Shown here: piece after piece, positions 41,095 to 52,823 of the stretch | Position numbering within the stretch: position 1 is the stretch's first letter | Layout of the letters: the number at the start of each line of letters is the position of its first letter | DNA from: Symsagittifera roscoffensis | Taxonomy: Eukaryota; Xenacoelomorpha; Acoela; Convolutidae | Assembly: GCF_963678635.1 (NCBI RefSeq) | Contig: NC_087062.1 | Location: 22,059,789-22,123,788, forward strand | Direction of reading: 5' to 3' | Length of the DNA stretch: 64,000 nucleotides | The notes under the pieces: generated by a model | Databases searched by the model: none | What the model was told of the DNA's origin: nothing | The model's input: the letters and a program-made list of their open reading frames with translations, nothing else | Made by a program: the position numbers and the translations under genes

Positions 41095-42078
41095 CTAAAA
41101 CAAAAAAAATGTATCAGGCCACACTAAAGTTAAAATGACATGGCAAACTTCGGTTTCGATATGCTGATCTTACCGGTACCTAGAATGCAAGCTAAATAAG
41201 TAAACACAGAAAAGCAGCACTTCGCAAACCGTAGAAAAACGTTCAAAGTGACTATATAACTGTCAAAAAGCGTTGTGCAATTTAAAAAGTCAGGACAGGA
41301 CGAAGGTGACTCATGTCATTTGATTTGAAAGAAATCAAAATAAAATAGTTTTAAGCCCCTTAATCTTTAATTTATAATCACTCTTAATATAAATACTGAT
41401 TTAATCTGCGAAAATTAAATTAAAAGCGGGAGTTTTTTTGTGGGTTATTTAGTCCTATGGAGGTTGTATCTTTGGGAATTTTGAATGGGTATTTTCATCT
41501 GGTAATTGTTCCATATCTTTCATTGTAAAATCATGCATTCAGTCATAATCACAAGTAAAACAATTGGGTAAATGCAAAATTTCAACACACAGGCAAAGCA
41601 GAGCACCAATTGCGATGCAAAAAAAAAGAAAACTATAATCACGGAACGACAAATCAAAAACAAAATAAATAACCCAGAAAAATTATATAATTGCTGGACA
41701 ATTCCGAAAAAAGGAACTCAAATTCCAGCAAGCTGTTTTTTTTGTCTCAAGCTGTTGTGTTAGCTGTACACCAAATGCGCTGGCTGGCAATTTATTTCGG
41801 ACATACAGTTATCAAGCAGTAACAAGTCCGAAAATACCGCAGCAAAGCAAAAAATTATAAATTAATAACAACAATTTCAAGTCTCCTTTCCCTTAAGAAC
41901 ACACACACGCAATTCGGTCCTGAAACGAAACAATAAGAGACCACTAAATCAATAAAAACACAGAAGCGAAGCTGCGCTTCGCACACACTTGCGAAAACAC
42001 GAACAAAAAGCAGCTCTATCAAGTGAAATAAGAAAAAGTAGAAATAGGCCTCGAATTAGCAAAAACTCGACTGAAAGT

Positions 42079-42141
42079 CGGATTCGAATCTGCGACCTAG
42101 TAAAATTTGAGTCTCACGCACTAACCACTCAGCCACGAATG
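42079..42141 (-). repeat. tRNA-derived SINE head
   Basis: Minus strand has a near-perfect A box (TGGCTGAGTGGTTAGTGCG) and, about 30 nt later, a B box (GGTCGCAGATTCGAATCC). The spacing and first box fit a Ser/Leu-type tRNA, but the anticodon arm does not pair. These are internal RNA polymerase III promoter elements, so a SINE head is likelier than a working tRNA gene. Confidence 0.6.
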
Positions 42142-42913
42142 CTCAAACCCAAAAGCTAGCCACCAATACCGGAGCTTCATATGCTAATAAGTTGCAAATT
42201 CGAAGCAGCAAATACAAGAAGACCCAATTTTGCATGTAATAATTTGGGAAGCATAAAGCCAAATTATGTACAAATTATGCATTTCGAAAAAAAAATTCGG
42301 GACACATTGAGATGGAAATTTCTGAAATCGAGCTTTTTATCATTGTACCTCTGTTTGAAACAATAATTTTTTTCGGTTCATTTAATCAATTAAAAATACA
42401 TCAACTGTGTTAATTTTTTACTTATCAAATGTCAAAGCCTACCGATTCAAAAAAGCCACCAAAAGTAGCACTTTCCTTAACAATTTAGGTTGGAAAAAAG
42501 AGAAAATTCGTACGAATACACTTTGATTCACAAGTGTAAACAAGCCGAACTATTAGGATGAAAAAGAAAGACAAAAAACACAGAAAATTTAACCATTCGA
42601 GTTGGTGAAATTACAATTACCATGAAAGAAGCAATCTATGAGGCCGAATAATAATAACAGGCAGCAAATTAGTCTATTGCAACAGAAAAGCTCACTAGAT
42701 GAATCAGTCCAGGGGATGAGTCCCGTGAACGATGTAATTTACGGGAGAAAAAAGTCTAGAAAGCGATTGCAATACCCTTGCTTATCGCAAGGTTAAATAT
42801 GGATGGAAGTAGAAAACAACCACACAGGCGAGAAAACGACAAAAAGTATCCCTGGAAAGTGGAACGAAATAAGAAACCAAATAAGCTTTGAAAGATTGAA
42901 CTTTTGCTATATG

Positions 42914-42975
42914 ACGGATTCAAACCTCCGACCTCGAGTTTCACATACTCGAATCTGCGCTATGTGCCCTTGAAA
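42914..42975 (-). repeat. tRNA-derived SINE fragment
   Basis: Minus strand contains GGTCGGAGGTTTGAATCC (B-box like), preceded by a diverged A-box region. Related copies lie at 42079 and about 43150. Confidence 0.5.
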
Positions 42976-44177
42976 ACTCTCCAACGCCAGCCGCCAACAA
43001 AGGGTCTACATATGCTAAAAAAAATTGCCAATGCTATGCAGCAAAATATAACACAGAAGCCATCAAATAAAGCCATGTAAAGCCATCAAAAATAAATAAC
43101 ACAGATATAAAAGTGACAACCGCAGCATATTGAACCTCCTAACTGTAGAAGATAAGGAGTCCCACGTTCCTTGATCTGTGAGAGTTGGTTGAAGAAAAAT
43201 AGATTCACACTATGACACTGCACTCGCTAGCTCACTTAAGTAGAAAAAACCCTAAGGATGATATTCGAAAATCTTCACATTATCAAGTGACCGGCTACTA
43301 AACAGTTTTCTTGTCAAATTCGTCTCATTGAACTAGGCAAGCTTTCAAACACAGCTGATATGGACATCAGATCGAATTTTAAAAATCGCATCAAACGCTA
43401 GACGAGATCCGGGAAGAGAGAAGGGCACATAAAAATGCAGTTACCACTTAAATCAGCTCATAAGTTCAATGAAAAGAACAGAGCAGAATGCAACCCGATT
43501 CATTTGTATGAGTGCTTCTTATTTTTTATTCTGATTGAACAGTATTTATTACTAACAAATCATAATTGCACGAAACTATCCGGCCAAAACATATAGCGTG
43601 ACAAACAGACGGTGGACTCAATCTGAACCTACTCTATGAAATGTAACCTCGGTCCACCCCGAGAAAGATCATCTAAAAAAGTTTATAGTAATTTTATTTA
43701 GGTTGTGAGTCCCCCGCCCGATCCGTGTTAAACATACCAACTCTATTTTCAACCCTTTAAAGCCAAAACTTGCGAGCGGAGGAGAGCTAGGATAAACTCA
43801 TTCCAGTTTTGCTTCGCACTCGTAAGAGAATCTTTCAAAAAATAAATGCAACTCGAAGAACTCAGTTGTTTTGGTGAGAAATCAAAAAGGAGGAGGTAAG
43901 TTAACACGTTCGAAATCAAAGTTCCATAAAAAAATTACAGAACAATTTTTCGCCAAATGGGATTATTTTCCTAAGACTGAATATGAGCACAATTAACAAA
44001 ATCACGCAAAGGTTTCCAAAGAGGTAAAGTCTTCTATAAAATTCTAAAAGCTTTCTTGACCTCAATTTTCACCGTACATCAACAAGATGCACTGCGGTCG
44101 GCATTATGAGACCATCAAAAAATTGTGCAGTAAATGATAATTATAATTGAGAATTTTGTATAAATAGTGAAGTTGAC

Positions 44178-44427
44178 CTGTGAAGCGACTTGCGTTGTCC
44201 TAGGGGTCTCAGCAGTTCCAGGTCCGTAGCCGAGGAATGCGGAATATGAAGACAATGTCTATTGGTGGCAAAAGAGAATGCCAAAGATTGCGCGTGATAA
44301 AGCACCCTCTGCACGAACTCAGCATACTTAACTACAGCTGCTAGAGCGGACAGGCAGTAGAACTTCTCTCTAACTTCAACTAGCACTTGAGCCTTGAATT
44401 CTGCATGACAGAGGCGCCGAATGTCAG
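44178..44427 (-). CDS. MSH4: MSH4 exon, connector domain
   Basis: A 250-nt exon with acceptor GACCTTTTTAG and donor CACAG/GTCAAC. It encodes DIRRLCHAEFKAQVLVEVRE, KFYCLSALAAVVKYAEFVQ and, further on, SSATDLELLRP. This is the MSH4 connector helix and the S-x-x-x-L-E-L strand that precedes the KTPGG exon. Phases match at both ends. Confidence 0.93.
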
Positions 44428-44718
44428 CTAAAAAGGTCAACCAAATAACTACACTCAAACTTTAACGAAAAATATTAAGAATGCATATTGTCCTATCTTA
44501 ATTTTTGTTTATATCTTGAGGTCATCGAAATAATAAATACTTAAACACGAATGAAAACACCAAACAACAACCTAGATGCACAGCTCAAAAGTGGTAACTA
44601 TAGTGTATCTATATAGCGTACTGGTAAAGTTTTGATCAAATGTTTGGCTATTGGGTGTGGGGTCTACGTTGGGTGTGATTTTGCCATTTCAGTTGCCATT
44701 CAATGGCGTAAAAATTAC

Positions 44719-45003
44719 CCAGTCCCTGGTTCTCGTTGAAGAACTTGCGATCAAACGACTCAACCTGGACAGATGGGAAATGAGTATTGAGAAGGCAGAC
44801 GAGATTATAAGAAGACGTAGAGGAATGAGACGAAGCATGAGGAAAGAGGGTTGAAGGAAGGATGATCTTCAATGGGTGCAGCGAATGGAGAATGGCCACA
44901 AGGGAGTTGTAGATAGGCACATCGCTGAACTGGAACAATTCAACACTCGGGAACTCACAGTCAATAGCTGCCACGCCCACTTCACCTTGAGCAGTGCCCC
45001 TTC
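44719..45003 (-). CDS. MSH4: MSH4 exon, N-terminal connector
   Basis: A 285-nt exon with acceptor TTTGTGTTGTAG and donor CTGG/GTAATT. It encodes RGTAQGEVGVAAIDCEFP, then LHSLHPLKIILPST and FDRKFFNENQGL. The R-G-x-x-x-G-E-x-G-x-A-x-I-D block is a hallmark of MSH4. It joins the exon at 49526 by a split Gly codon and the exon at 44427 by a split Ala codon. Confidence 0.93.
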
Positions 45004-45382
45004 CTACAACACAAAAATCAAGCGGAGAATAACTCTCGAATAATATCGTAGTTAATAGGGGAATGATTATTTCTGTTGAATCAGGTTACTGTTCCAATTA
45101 AACTGTTTATCTACGAGGGGAAAAAACGACCAATATACCAACTATTCAGCTCAACTCTGATAATTTCTGCTGCAACGCTGGCTGGATCTATATGCATTTT
45201 TGGGTTAATGCCTGGGATGGGTTTTGGTTTATCACCCGCCATCAATACTATAATGTACCTCGAACCTAAGAAACTTACTGCATCGTGGCTCACAAAATGT
45301 TGTGCTACAAAGTTTGAGGATGAAAACTATTGTATGATTTTGTGGGGCTGGGGCTATGAAATGTTCTCTTGAAACGCCACCA

Positions 45383-45436
45383 ACACTGCATAATTGAAAC
45401 AATTCCTATGTTTGAATTGTTTTAATTATGCAGTGT
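45383..45436. repeat. Short perfect-stem hairpin in MSH4 intron
   Basis: Two 23-bp arms with a single mismatch (45383-45405 and 45414-45436) and an 8-nt loop. The stem is ACACTGCATAATTGAAACAA paired with its complement. It could be a tiny MITE remnant or a microRNA-like hairpin; nothing else supports either. Confidence 0.6.
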
Positions 45437-45549
45437 ACTCAACCGTCTAATTTGAGGATATAACAAACTACTAGCGGCCCTCAGCAGCTCACGCTGCTCC
45501 TGAAAATGGGAAGCATTTATCATGAAGAAAAACTCAGGAGCAAACTTAT

Positions 45550-47340
45550 ATGGCTGAATGGGTGGTTAGCTAGATGTATCAATGGATGATTGGATTGATA
45601 GCTGATGAATGGATCTATGGAGGGAGGGCTGACTAGATGAACTCCGGGAAGATTGGCTGATGCATGAATGAATTGAAGGGTGGCTGAATGAATGGAATAG
45701 ATGGTTGCATGACAGAAACAATGGAAAGATGGCTGGATAAATGTACGGATCGATGGCTAGATGGAGGGATGGCTGGACGTAAAGATGGATAGATATTTGA
45801 CTAAATTGATTGTTGGATCCATGGATGGACGATGTGTTGCTGGAGGGACGAACTATTTGGCTGGTTGGATCGATCGATATCTGACTGGCTGGATAGATAG
45901 ATGGATGGATGGATTGCAGGTTGCATGGATGAACGATGAGTGGCTAGATGAACAAATGACCCGATGAAATGCAGGTTGATTAGGTACATGATAACGCCGT
46001 GTATGGACGGTTCGACAATGGATGGAAGGATGAATGAGTTCATGGCTGGCTGAAAAGACGGATGACTTGGGGATAGACGGATAGAAGGCACGCTGATTGG
46101 ATTGATGCGCGATGGATGGCTATAAGAAATGCTGGTCGGATGAACGGATGAAGCATAGATAGATAGATGTCTTGAAGGATGGACAGATGCCTCGATGGTA
46201 GTGAAAGCGGCTGATTGGATAAATAGCTTGATCGATTGCTGGTAGCATGGATGAACGGATGAGTGAACTGACAGCTAGAAGTACTCACGAATGGATGATG
46301 GTTTGATAGATGGCAGGATCGATAGTTGGATAGACGGTTGGATGGATGGATGGGTAACTGATCAGATGGATGATTTGATAGATACTGAAGGGATAGACGA
46401 TGGGTGGCTAGATTGATGGATTTCTTGACGGATAGCGTAATGGAATGATTAGATAGATAATGGATGGCTCGATAGATGGATAACTTGATGAATGGATAGA
46501 AGAAGCGGTGATTGGACGATTGTTTAGATGATGCATGACTAAATGGCTGGATGGACATGAGTCTGTCCTCTCTTGCCATTCTCCTCGTTGCCCAACCATA
46601 AGCATCCATATAATGCCTTGCCTTCTACTGCTCTGCCTTCCTTTGCTCTGCCTGGCTTTACACAACCCTAACCGGCCCTGCGCTGCCCAACCCGGCGCTT
46701 CACTGCCCCTCGACTTGTTATGCCTTGCGCTGTCCTACCCTGCTTTGTCCCTCCTGGCTGGGATGGTTGAATGTATAGCTTGATTGATTGCTGGTTGGAG
46801 GGATGAACGGATGAATGATTTGACGGTTAGAAGAAATGATGAATGGATTATCGTTTATTGGATGGCCAGATCGATAGTTGGATAGACGGCTGGATGGATA
46901 GATGACAGGATGAATGAGTGTATGGGTAACTGAACAGATGGATAGCTGGGCAGATAATGGAGGGATAGATGATGGATTGCAAGCTGGATACATGTCTTGC
47001 TGGTTGGCTAGATGGATACATGGCTAGATGGCGGAATGTATCGGTGGCCATGTAAATATATGGCTGACTGACTGTATGCTTGGCTAGAAGGATAGATTGA
47101 CGGAGGGATGGATATATGGCTTGAAAAAGGCTGGTCGGATTGATGGACGATGGATGGCTAGATGGATGTATGACTTAGTGAGATGGCGGATGGCTTGATG
47201 AATGGATAGAAGAAGGGGGTGATTGCATGATTGTTTAGATGGCTGAACGGTTAGAACGGATAGATGGAAAAAAAGTTTTGTGAATAAATGGCTTGATCGA
47301 TGGATGGGTAGATTGCTGCATGATTGGATGACTGATTAGA
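45550..47340 (+). repeat. Degenerate GGAT/GATG satellite
   Basis: Long runs of imperfect GGATGGATGGATAGATGGCT-type 4-bp repeats, purine-rich on the plus strand. Open frames on either strand here are artefacts of low complexity. Interrupted by the pyrimidine tract at 46590-46760. Confidence 0.85.
46590..46760 (+). repeat. CCTGC/CCTTGC low-complexity tract 1
   Basis: Irregular repeats of TGCCTTGCC, CTGCCC and related 5-10-mers, strongly pyrimidine-rich on the plus strand, bounded on both sides by GGAT satellite. Confidence 0.75.
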
Positions 47341-47389
47341 TGGCTAACTGGATGCAAGATTAAATGGCTGGATGGACCCAAACCTTCCT

Positions 47390-47800
47390 TAATTTGCCTT
47401 GTTCTGCCTTGCCAGTCCCCTTGTTGCCCAACTCTCAGCAGCCATACAAAGCCTTGCATTGCACTGCTCTGACACCCGTTGCTTGGCCTGGCGTTACACA
47501 ACCCTACCTGGCCTTGCACTGTCCTACCCTGCCTTGTCCTTCCTGGCCATGCCCTGCCTTGTCTTGCCCCTCTTTGCCCTACCCAATTCTTGCCTCTCCT
47601 CTGCCGGCCATGCTCTCTTTTGCACTCCCCTGTCCTACCTCTTCTCGCCCTGCACTACCCTGCCTAGCGCTTGCCTGACTTGCGCTGCCCTGCCTTGCCA
47701 CTCCTCACCCTGCCTTGCCTTGCACTACCTACCCTGGTTTGCCCTTCATCACCACTTTTTTCCGTCCGGCCTAGCTTTTCCCTACCCTGCCTTGTACCTC
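47390..47800 (+). repeat. CCTGC/CCTTGC low-complexity tract 2
   Basis: Same type as 46590-46760 and longer, with repeated CCTGCCTTGCC and CCCTAC words. It ends abruptly at Helitron copy B near 47806. Open frames rich in Leu, Pro, Cys and Ala are repeat artefacts. Confidence 0.75.
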
Positions 47801-47807
47801 ATCGCCA

Positions 47808-49458
47808 TGAGCAGTCGTATTTGGATGCACGATTTTCAACTCATGAGAGTACTCTTACAGTACCCAACTACAGCGTTGGGAAACTCAATTTTTGAGAAAC
47901 TTCAACCGTGAGTTTTCTAAAAAAAAAGTATTTTTTGAAAACCACAAAAAGAAATCCAATCTCGAAATCTACCATAATTTGAGCAGTCTTATTTGAAGGC
48001 AATCTTCGCAACCTGTGACACAACTACAGGGTTGGGTATTTCACTTTTGTGAACTATTTTTTAATTTGAATTTTCGGACAAATTTCCAAAGAAATTATGG
48101 AAATCGTCGTACCTCTTAAATTAAAAAGATTTGAGCATTCTTAAATGGAAGCCGAAGTCGCAACCCCTGAGATTACTCTGACAGTCTCCAAGTACAGGTT
48201 AGGAATATCAATTTGAAGAAGAAAAAATTAATTTTCATAAAAATTTTTTGAAAAAATCCCAAAAAACGTCATATCTCAAAAACTACAAGGTTTTAAGCAG
48301 TCATAATCAGAAATAAGATTCACAACCCCCTGAGAGTACCCTCACAAATTACAACAACGGGTTTGAGATTTTAAATCTAATTTTCTTTTTGAAAATGTTT
48401 GAACAAATCAAAAAAAATATCATATCTCGAAAACTATCGAAAACTACAAGGATTTGAGCAGCCATATTCACAAGCAATATTTGCAACTGCTCAGAATTCC
48501 TCACGATTTCCAGCAACAGGATTGAGATTTTCAAAGATTTGGATTTTTTTTATATCGATTTTTTTTGAAAATTTTTGAAAAAATCCCAAAAACATCATAT
48601 TACGAAAACTACACGGATTTGAGCAGTCATATCTGGAGGCAAAACTCGCAACAACTGAATGTACCCTCACAATATCCAACAACAGGATTGAGATCTTCAA
48701 GGTTCTGGAATTTAATAAAATCTAAGTTTTTTTTCCAAGTACTATCTAGGAATTGAGAAGTGAGATTTGGAGGCAAGATTCTCAACCTCTGAGAGTACCC
48801 TGACAGCGCACAAAAACAGGGTGAGAATTTCAATAAAGTGAAAAGATAAAATTTTAATTAAATTTCCTAGAACTTTTTTTTAAATCTCGAAAATTGCCGT
48901 ATCTCGTAAACTAAAAGGATTTTTTATTCATACATGGAGGCCAGAATCTCGCAAAACCTGGGAAAACCCTGACTTCATCCCACGATTGGGTTGCTTATTT
49001 CAAACTTGATGAAATCAACACTGAATTTAAGCTAGAAAATTGAAAAAAAAATTGTAAGAATTGCAATATACGATATAACTTAGACGTGCAAAACTTCTTT
49101 TGTTAAACAAGCCAAAAAATTACGTTGAAAAAGTTTAAGCATGGCGATAGAGCGAAGCCCGCATTTAAATATTCAAAAAATAATAGATAGATGAAAAAGC
49201 AGGTAAACACAAGAAACAGATATACAAAAAGCAGGTATAGATAGATTAAAAAGCAGATGAAAAAGCAGGACTTCAGTTGAACTCGAAAACAATTGATGAA
49301 AAATTAATGACCTGGCGGAAAGTTCAGCGAAAAATTTTCTTAAATAATGCAAAATATGATATAGCTTCAACGTGAAAAAAAATCTTTCGTTAAGCTTGCA
49401 AAATTATTATGCTTAAACATGGGAGATAGCTGTCACACGCATTTAAATATAGTATAGA
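47808..49458 (-). mobile_element. Helitron-like element B, truncated
   Basis: Starts inside the internal repeat (GAGCAGTCGTATTTGGATGC), fused to the CCTGC tract, so the CTAG/hairpin end is missing. The other end is intact (ATTTAAATATAGTATAGA). Its last ~710 bp belong to the tandem duplication, and a second copy ends at 56821. Confidence 0.65.
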
Positions 49459-49525
49459 CATAGATAGGTTAAAAATATAGTATAGATAGGTTAAGGATAT
49501 AAAAATTCTGAAAATTGATACGAAC

Positions 49526-49629
49526 CTTGAGTAACTGCGACGATGACTGTTGGTGAGAACTCGATGGTCTTCTCGGAGCGGTTAACTGAGCTGGTGCCTG
49601 GAGTGGAAACAGTCTTCACTCTTGACGAC
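49526..49629 (-). CDS. MSH4: MSH4 upstream exon, proximal copy
   Basis: A 104-nt exon with acceptor-like TTTAATGAAG and donor CAAG/GTTCGT. It encodes KTVSTPGTSSVNRSEKTIEF then SPTVIVAVTQ. The V-I-V-A-V strand directly precedes the R-G-x-x-x-G-E-x-G motif in MSH4, and the split Gly codon joins the exon at 45003. The duplicate at 56889-56992 has only a synonymous change. Confidence 0.85.
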
Positions 49630-49900
49630 CTTCATTAAAAAAAAACATGAGGTCGACTGTATTCTAGTTGTTTCGTAGTTTTTCCGCTCTCGTTCAAATA
49701 TTCACAAAATATGAGGTCAAAATTTTAAAGTTCCGCGGGCAATTTCTCAAAATGTTCTTATTTAAACGCTATTCTGCGATATCAATTGTTAAAACTTCTT
49801 TCGAAAAATTATAACTTTTCAAAGACTATAGATCTGAACTGAAATAGTTCGGGGTCCTTTTTCTGCCGTGTTTTGTTTTAATTTAACTATGTTTACTGAC

Positions 49901-50103
49901 CCCAGGTTAGACCTGGATCCCACATTTCTCCAGCTGCATAACTGTTCAATGTGTCCAGACTCTGTCACTGTTTTCTTCGTCAGTGGTCGAGGCGTCGTCA
50001 CAGATGATACAAACTGGCGGGAGGCTTCCTTCTCAGCTTCGAACTCCCACTGTGCCGACACTGGTTGTTTAGAGTCTCTATTAAAACGAGAGTTGAAGTT
50101 GGT
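49901..50103 (-). CDS. MSH4: MSH4 5'-most recognised exon, proximal copy
   Basis: Open frame of about 67 codons, Ser/Thr/Lys/Arg-rich, as MSH4 N-termini often are (SAQWEFEAEKEASRQFVSSV, then SWRNVGSRSNLG). The donor GG/GTCAGT leaves phase 2, exactly what the next exon needs. No Met lies between the upstream in-frame stop and the donor, so an acceptor at CTCATAG (50104) and a further upstream exon are likely. It is not conserved enough to confirm by motif; phase and position are the evidence. Confidence 0.55.
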
Positions 50104-50919
50104 CTATGAGTTTTGACACTTAGAGAGACAATTTGCATAGGAGCAGCAAAAAGTTGATTCAGGTACGAACTGAGGGATAACGAGAAAGATATCGCCAGAA
50201 AAAAACCTTGTCAATAACCCAAGGAACCTTTCATATCACAAAATCTTTGGTCGATTTAGTTCTATGAAAACTTGAGCGGCCTTGAGAAATGATAGAATTT
50301 TTGAACATCAGCACTTCACCTTTTTAAATAAAAAATCTTAAATACTCAGCAAATACTTTAGAAAATTTCAAAAAAAATCCAAAAATATTAAGATTATTCA
50401 AAAATCCTAAGAATTACGTTCCTTGGTTACATGCAAAAAAACTCAACCAGGAAAAACCAATTTACAGAAAAGTCATCATTGTGAAAGTTGATGGTCCAAT
50501 GACTTCTCATCATCTTAAGCTCGCCGATTATCGTTCAAGGACAGATAAAAAGAAAAATCAAAATTGAATCATGTACAATCCAATTTTAACACTTCGATAC
50601 AACACAATCAAGAAAGCATAACCAAAATATAATAATAAAAATTGTGTCAAAAAATGGGTGAACCAAATTTTTCGTATGTATCGATGAAAGCCGCCTGGGA
50701 CCCAGCTGAAGCCCAAAACCTTAGTTGTTTCTCTACTAAAATAAGTGAGAAGATGAAAAATTTTAAGATTTTGAAATTTTCACACAAGCTTGACCTTTCT
50801 CCTACAAAAGAGTAACCGCTTTTGCAGGAAAAAATACCGAAACTGCTTCATTCCATTGAATTTTTTCTTAGATTTTGATAGGGTAGTTTTAAGTAGATTT
50901 TGATAGGAAAATTGAAAAG

Positions 50920-51960
50920 GTTTCTACAACTTGTTCAAAGTTCAAACATTTGACTTTCCAAAACCAGTAATATTTTTAAGGCAAAAACCAGTTCGTGGCC
51001 GGTAAAGTAGAGAAGATTTCCAAAATCGGGCTGAGCGATTGAAAACATTGAACACTTAAACTTAGAATTGGCACGGTAAGTTTCGAGTAGTCAAAAAACT
51101 TCCAATAAGCGGTCAAAGTTCCAAAACCTTCACTAGCTAGTGACCATATTTTTTCAATAAAAACTGGACGCAGTAAATTATATTTGAAGGCTTTCAACAA
51201 TCTATTGTGTCGATTAAATCTATGATATCAGATTTGGCAGGGCAGTTGTCGAAAAAAGTGCAAAAAACCGACAACAAATCAGAAAATTGACATTTCCGAG
51301 AATCAAAGCTTTGTTTAAAGAAAATGGGCGTAGCCGCTTCCGCAGAAAATATTCATCCAACATAAAATTTCGATTGATTCTCTATATGGTAGTTCTCGAG
51401 AAAAGTCAAAAAACGATCAAAAAATCAAAATTTTGAGTTTTCCGAGGGCCTTACTTTTACAGGTCAAAAAATTTGGGTGCATTCGCGTATTCAAAGAAGC
51501 TTGCTACAACCCTACAAACAGTTCTATAGACTGAACCAGTTCTCAGATATGAGAGTGAATTTTCCGGAAGTTCATAAAACTTAAAAAAACGCTAAAAAAA
51601 TTGACTTTTCCAAGGAAGACAAGTTTTTTGTAAAAAATTGTGAGCGGTCGCTAATGCTGGGGAGCTTCTCACGACCCGTTATCTCAATCGAACCCACAAT
51701 CTCAGAATTAGGAGGTTAGTTTTCGAGAAAGATTCAAAAAAATATTCAAAAAATCAAAAATTTGACTTTTTCGTGGGACATAATTGTTTGTCTTAAAAAA
51801 AAGTTGGGCGCAGCCGCTGATGGATGGAGGCTTTTCAAGTCCGATCTATTCATTGCAGCTCAAATTTCAGATTTGAAAAGTTACTTTTTGAAAAAACGAA
51901 AAAACCAGAAATATTGATCAAAATTTTGAAGGCTGACTGAAAAAAAACTGAATTGTGTAT
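50920..51960. repeat. ~190-bp tandem-repeat family
   Basis: About five diverged units, each with TCAAAAAACGGTCAAAAAAT, a TTTGACTTTTCCGAGG block, a GGGCGTAGCCGCT block, an AAGCTTCTCACAACC block and TCAGATTTGGAGGTTAGTTT. Related sequence occurs at 55780-56120, 58300-59340 (duplicate) and 62000-62930, and distantly at 37370-37740. Open frames over it are artefacts. Confidence 0.7.
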
Positions 51961-52823
51961 AAAAAAAGTTTCAAAATTTTCATGTCCCCATAAAGCTACC
52001 CTGCAGTAACTAGTTATTACGTTCTTGTTACCTCTGTGTCAAGTTTGCCGGAGATTCAGCTTGACAGCACGTGAGTGGAGAGTGCATGTGAATGGGGAGT
52101 GCTAATCGCAAGCGTAATTACAGCTGAATCAAAGCCAAGATGTTTAAAACATGCAATATCATCCGACCCGTATATCAAATTCTTTTGTGGTACATGGGTA
52201 TATTTGAGCGAACAAAAAGTTGCTTTCCCGTTTTTGTTTGTGTAGCAAAAATTTCACCATGAGAAGGACCTATGGCGTCGGCTACTTTTATATTTAAGAA
52301 AGCTCGAAGGTGCCGCCTAGAAAATTAGACAAGCAAATTAGACGGCCGTACAAAATAGTAAATCAGACGATAACTCTTTGTGAATTTTTACGATAAGAAC
52401 TTGGTTAACAACACTTCATGTTCTGAATGAAGTTACACAAAAACAAAAAAATATATTTACATGACCACAGAAAGGACCAAAAATATTATTTTAAGCTAAT
52501 TAGCAAACTTTAAATCGAAAAAGTAAATTACATTTTTGAAATGCATAAATTATACAACAATGACATTAATAATCTGATTTGTAGTTGGACAAGAGGAGCT
52601 TGTGTAGCCTAAATACTTTTTATGTTGTAGGTAATTGCTTTTTCTATTAATTGTCTAAAAAATGTTTCCTAATTTTTTAGTCAACGATTTTTTCGCTCAT
52701 CGTTTGAGACACATCATCTTTTGATTATTGACAATTTTTGTGTCTCAAAGGAAAAGGGAAAGACTTGATAAAATAATGTTGAGAAAATTGTAAGCTACAA
52801 AACCAGGAAAGAATTAATTACAA

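Larger units (their letters stand above)
41095..44177. other. MSH4 intron with SINE fragments
   Basis: 3.1 kb. tRNA-derived fragments at 42079-42141, 42914-42975 and about 43130-43190. A palindromic GCGAAGCTGCGCTTCGC string lies at about 41964, also seen in variants at 36770, 38195 and 55510. No gene supported. Confidence 0.5.

Noticed and set aside
42079-42141. Functional tRNA gene
   Set aside because: A and B boxes are good but the anticodon stem does not pair, and related fragments are dispersed.
45076-45372. 98-residue plus-strand open frame
   Set aside because: No family motif, composition not coding-like, and it lies in the MSH4 intron; weak evidence only.
46040-47911. Several long open frames on both strands
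   Set aside because: Low-complexity GGAT and CCTGC tracts give open frames by composition.
50976-51200. 74-residue minus-strand frame, also at 58344-58568
   Set aside because: Falls in the ~190-bp tandem repeat and is repeated only because of the duplication.
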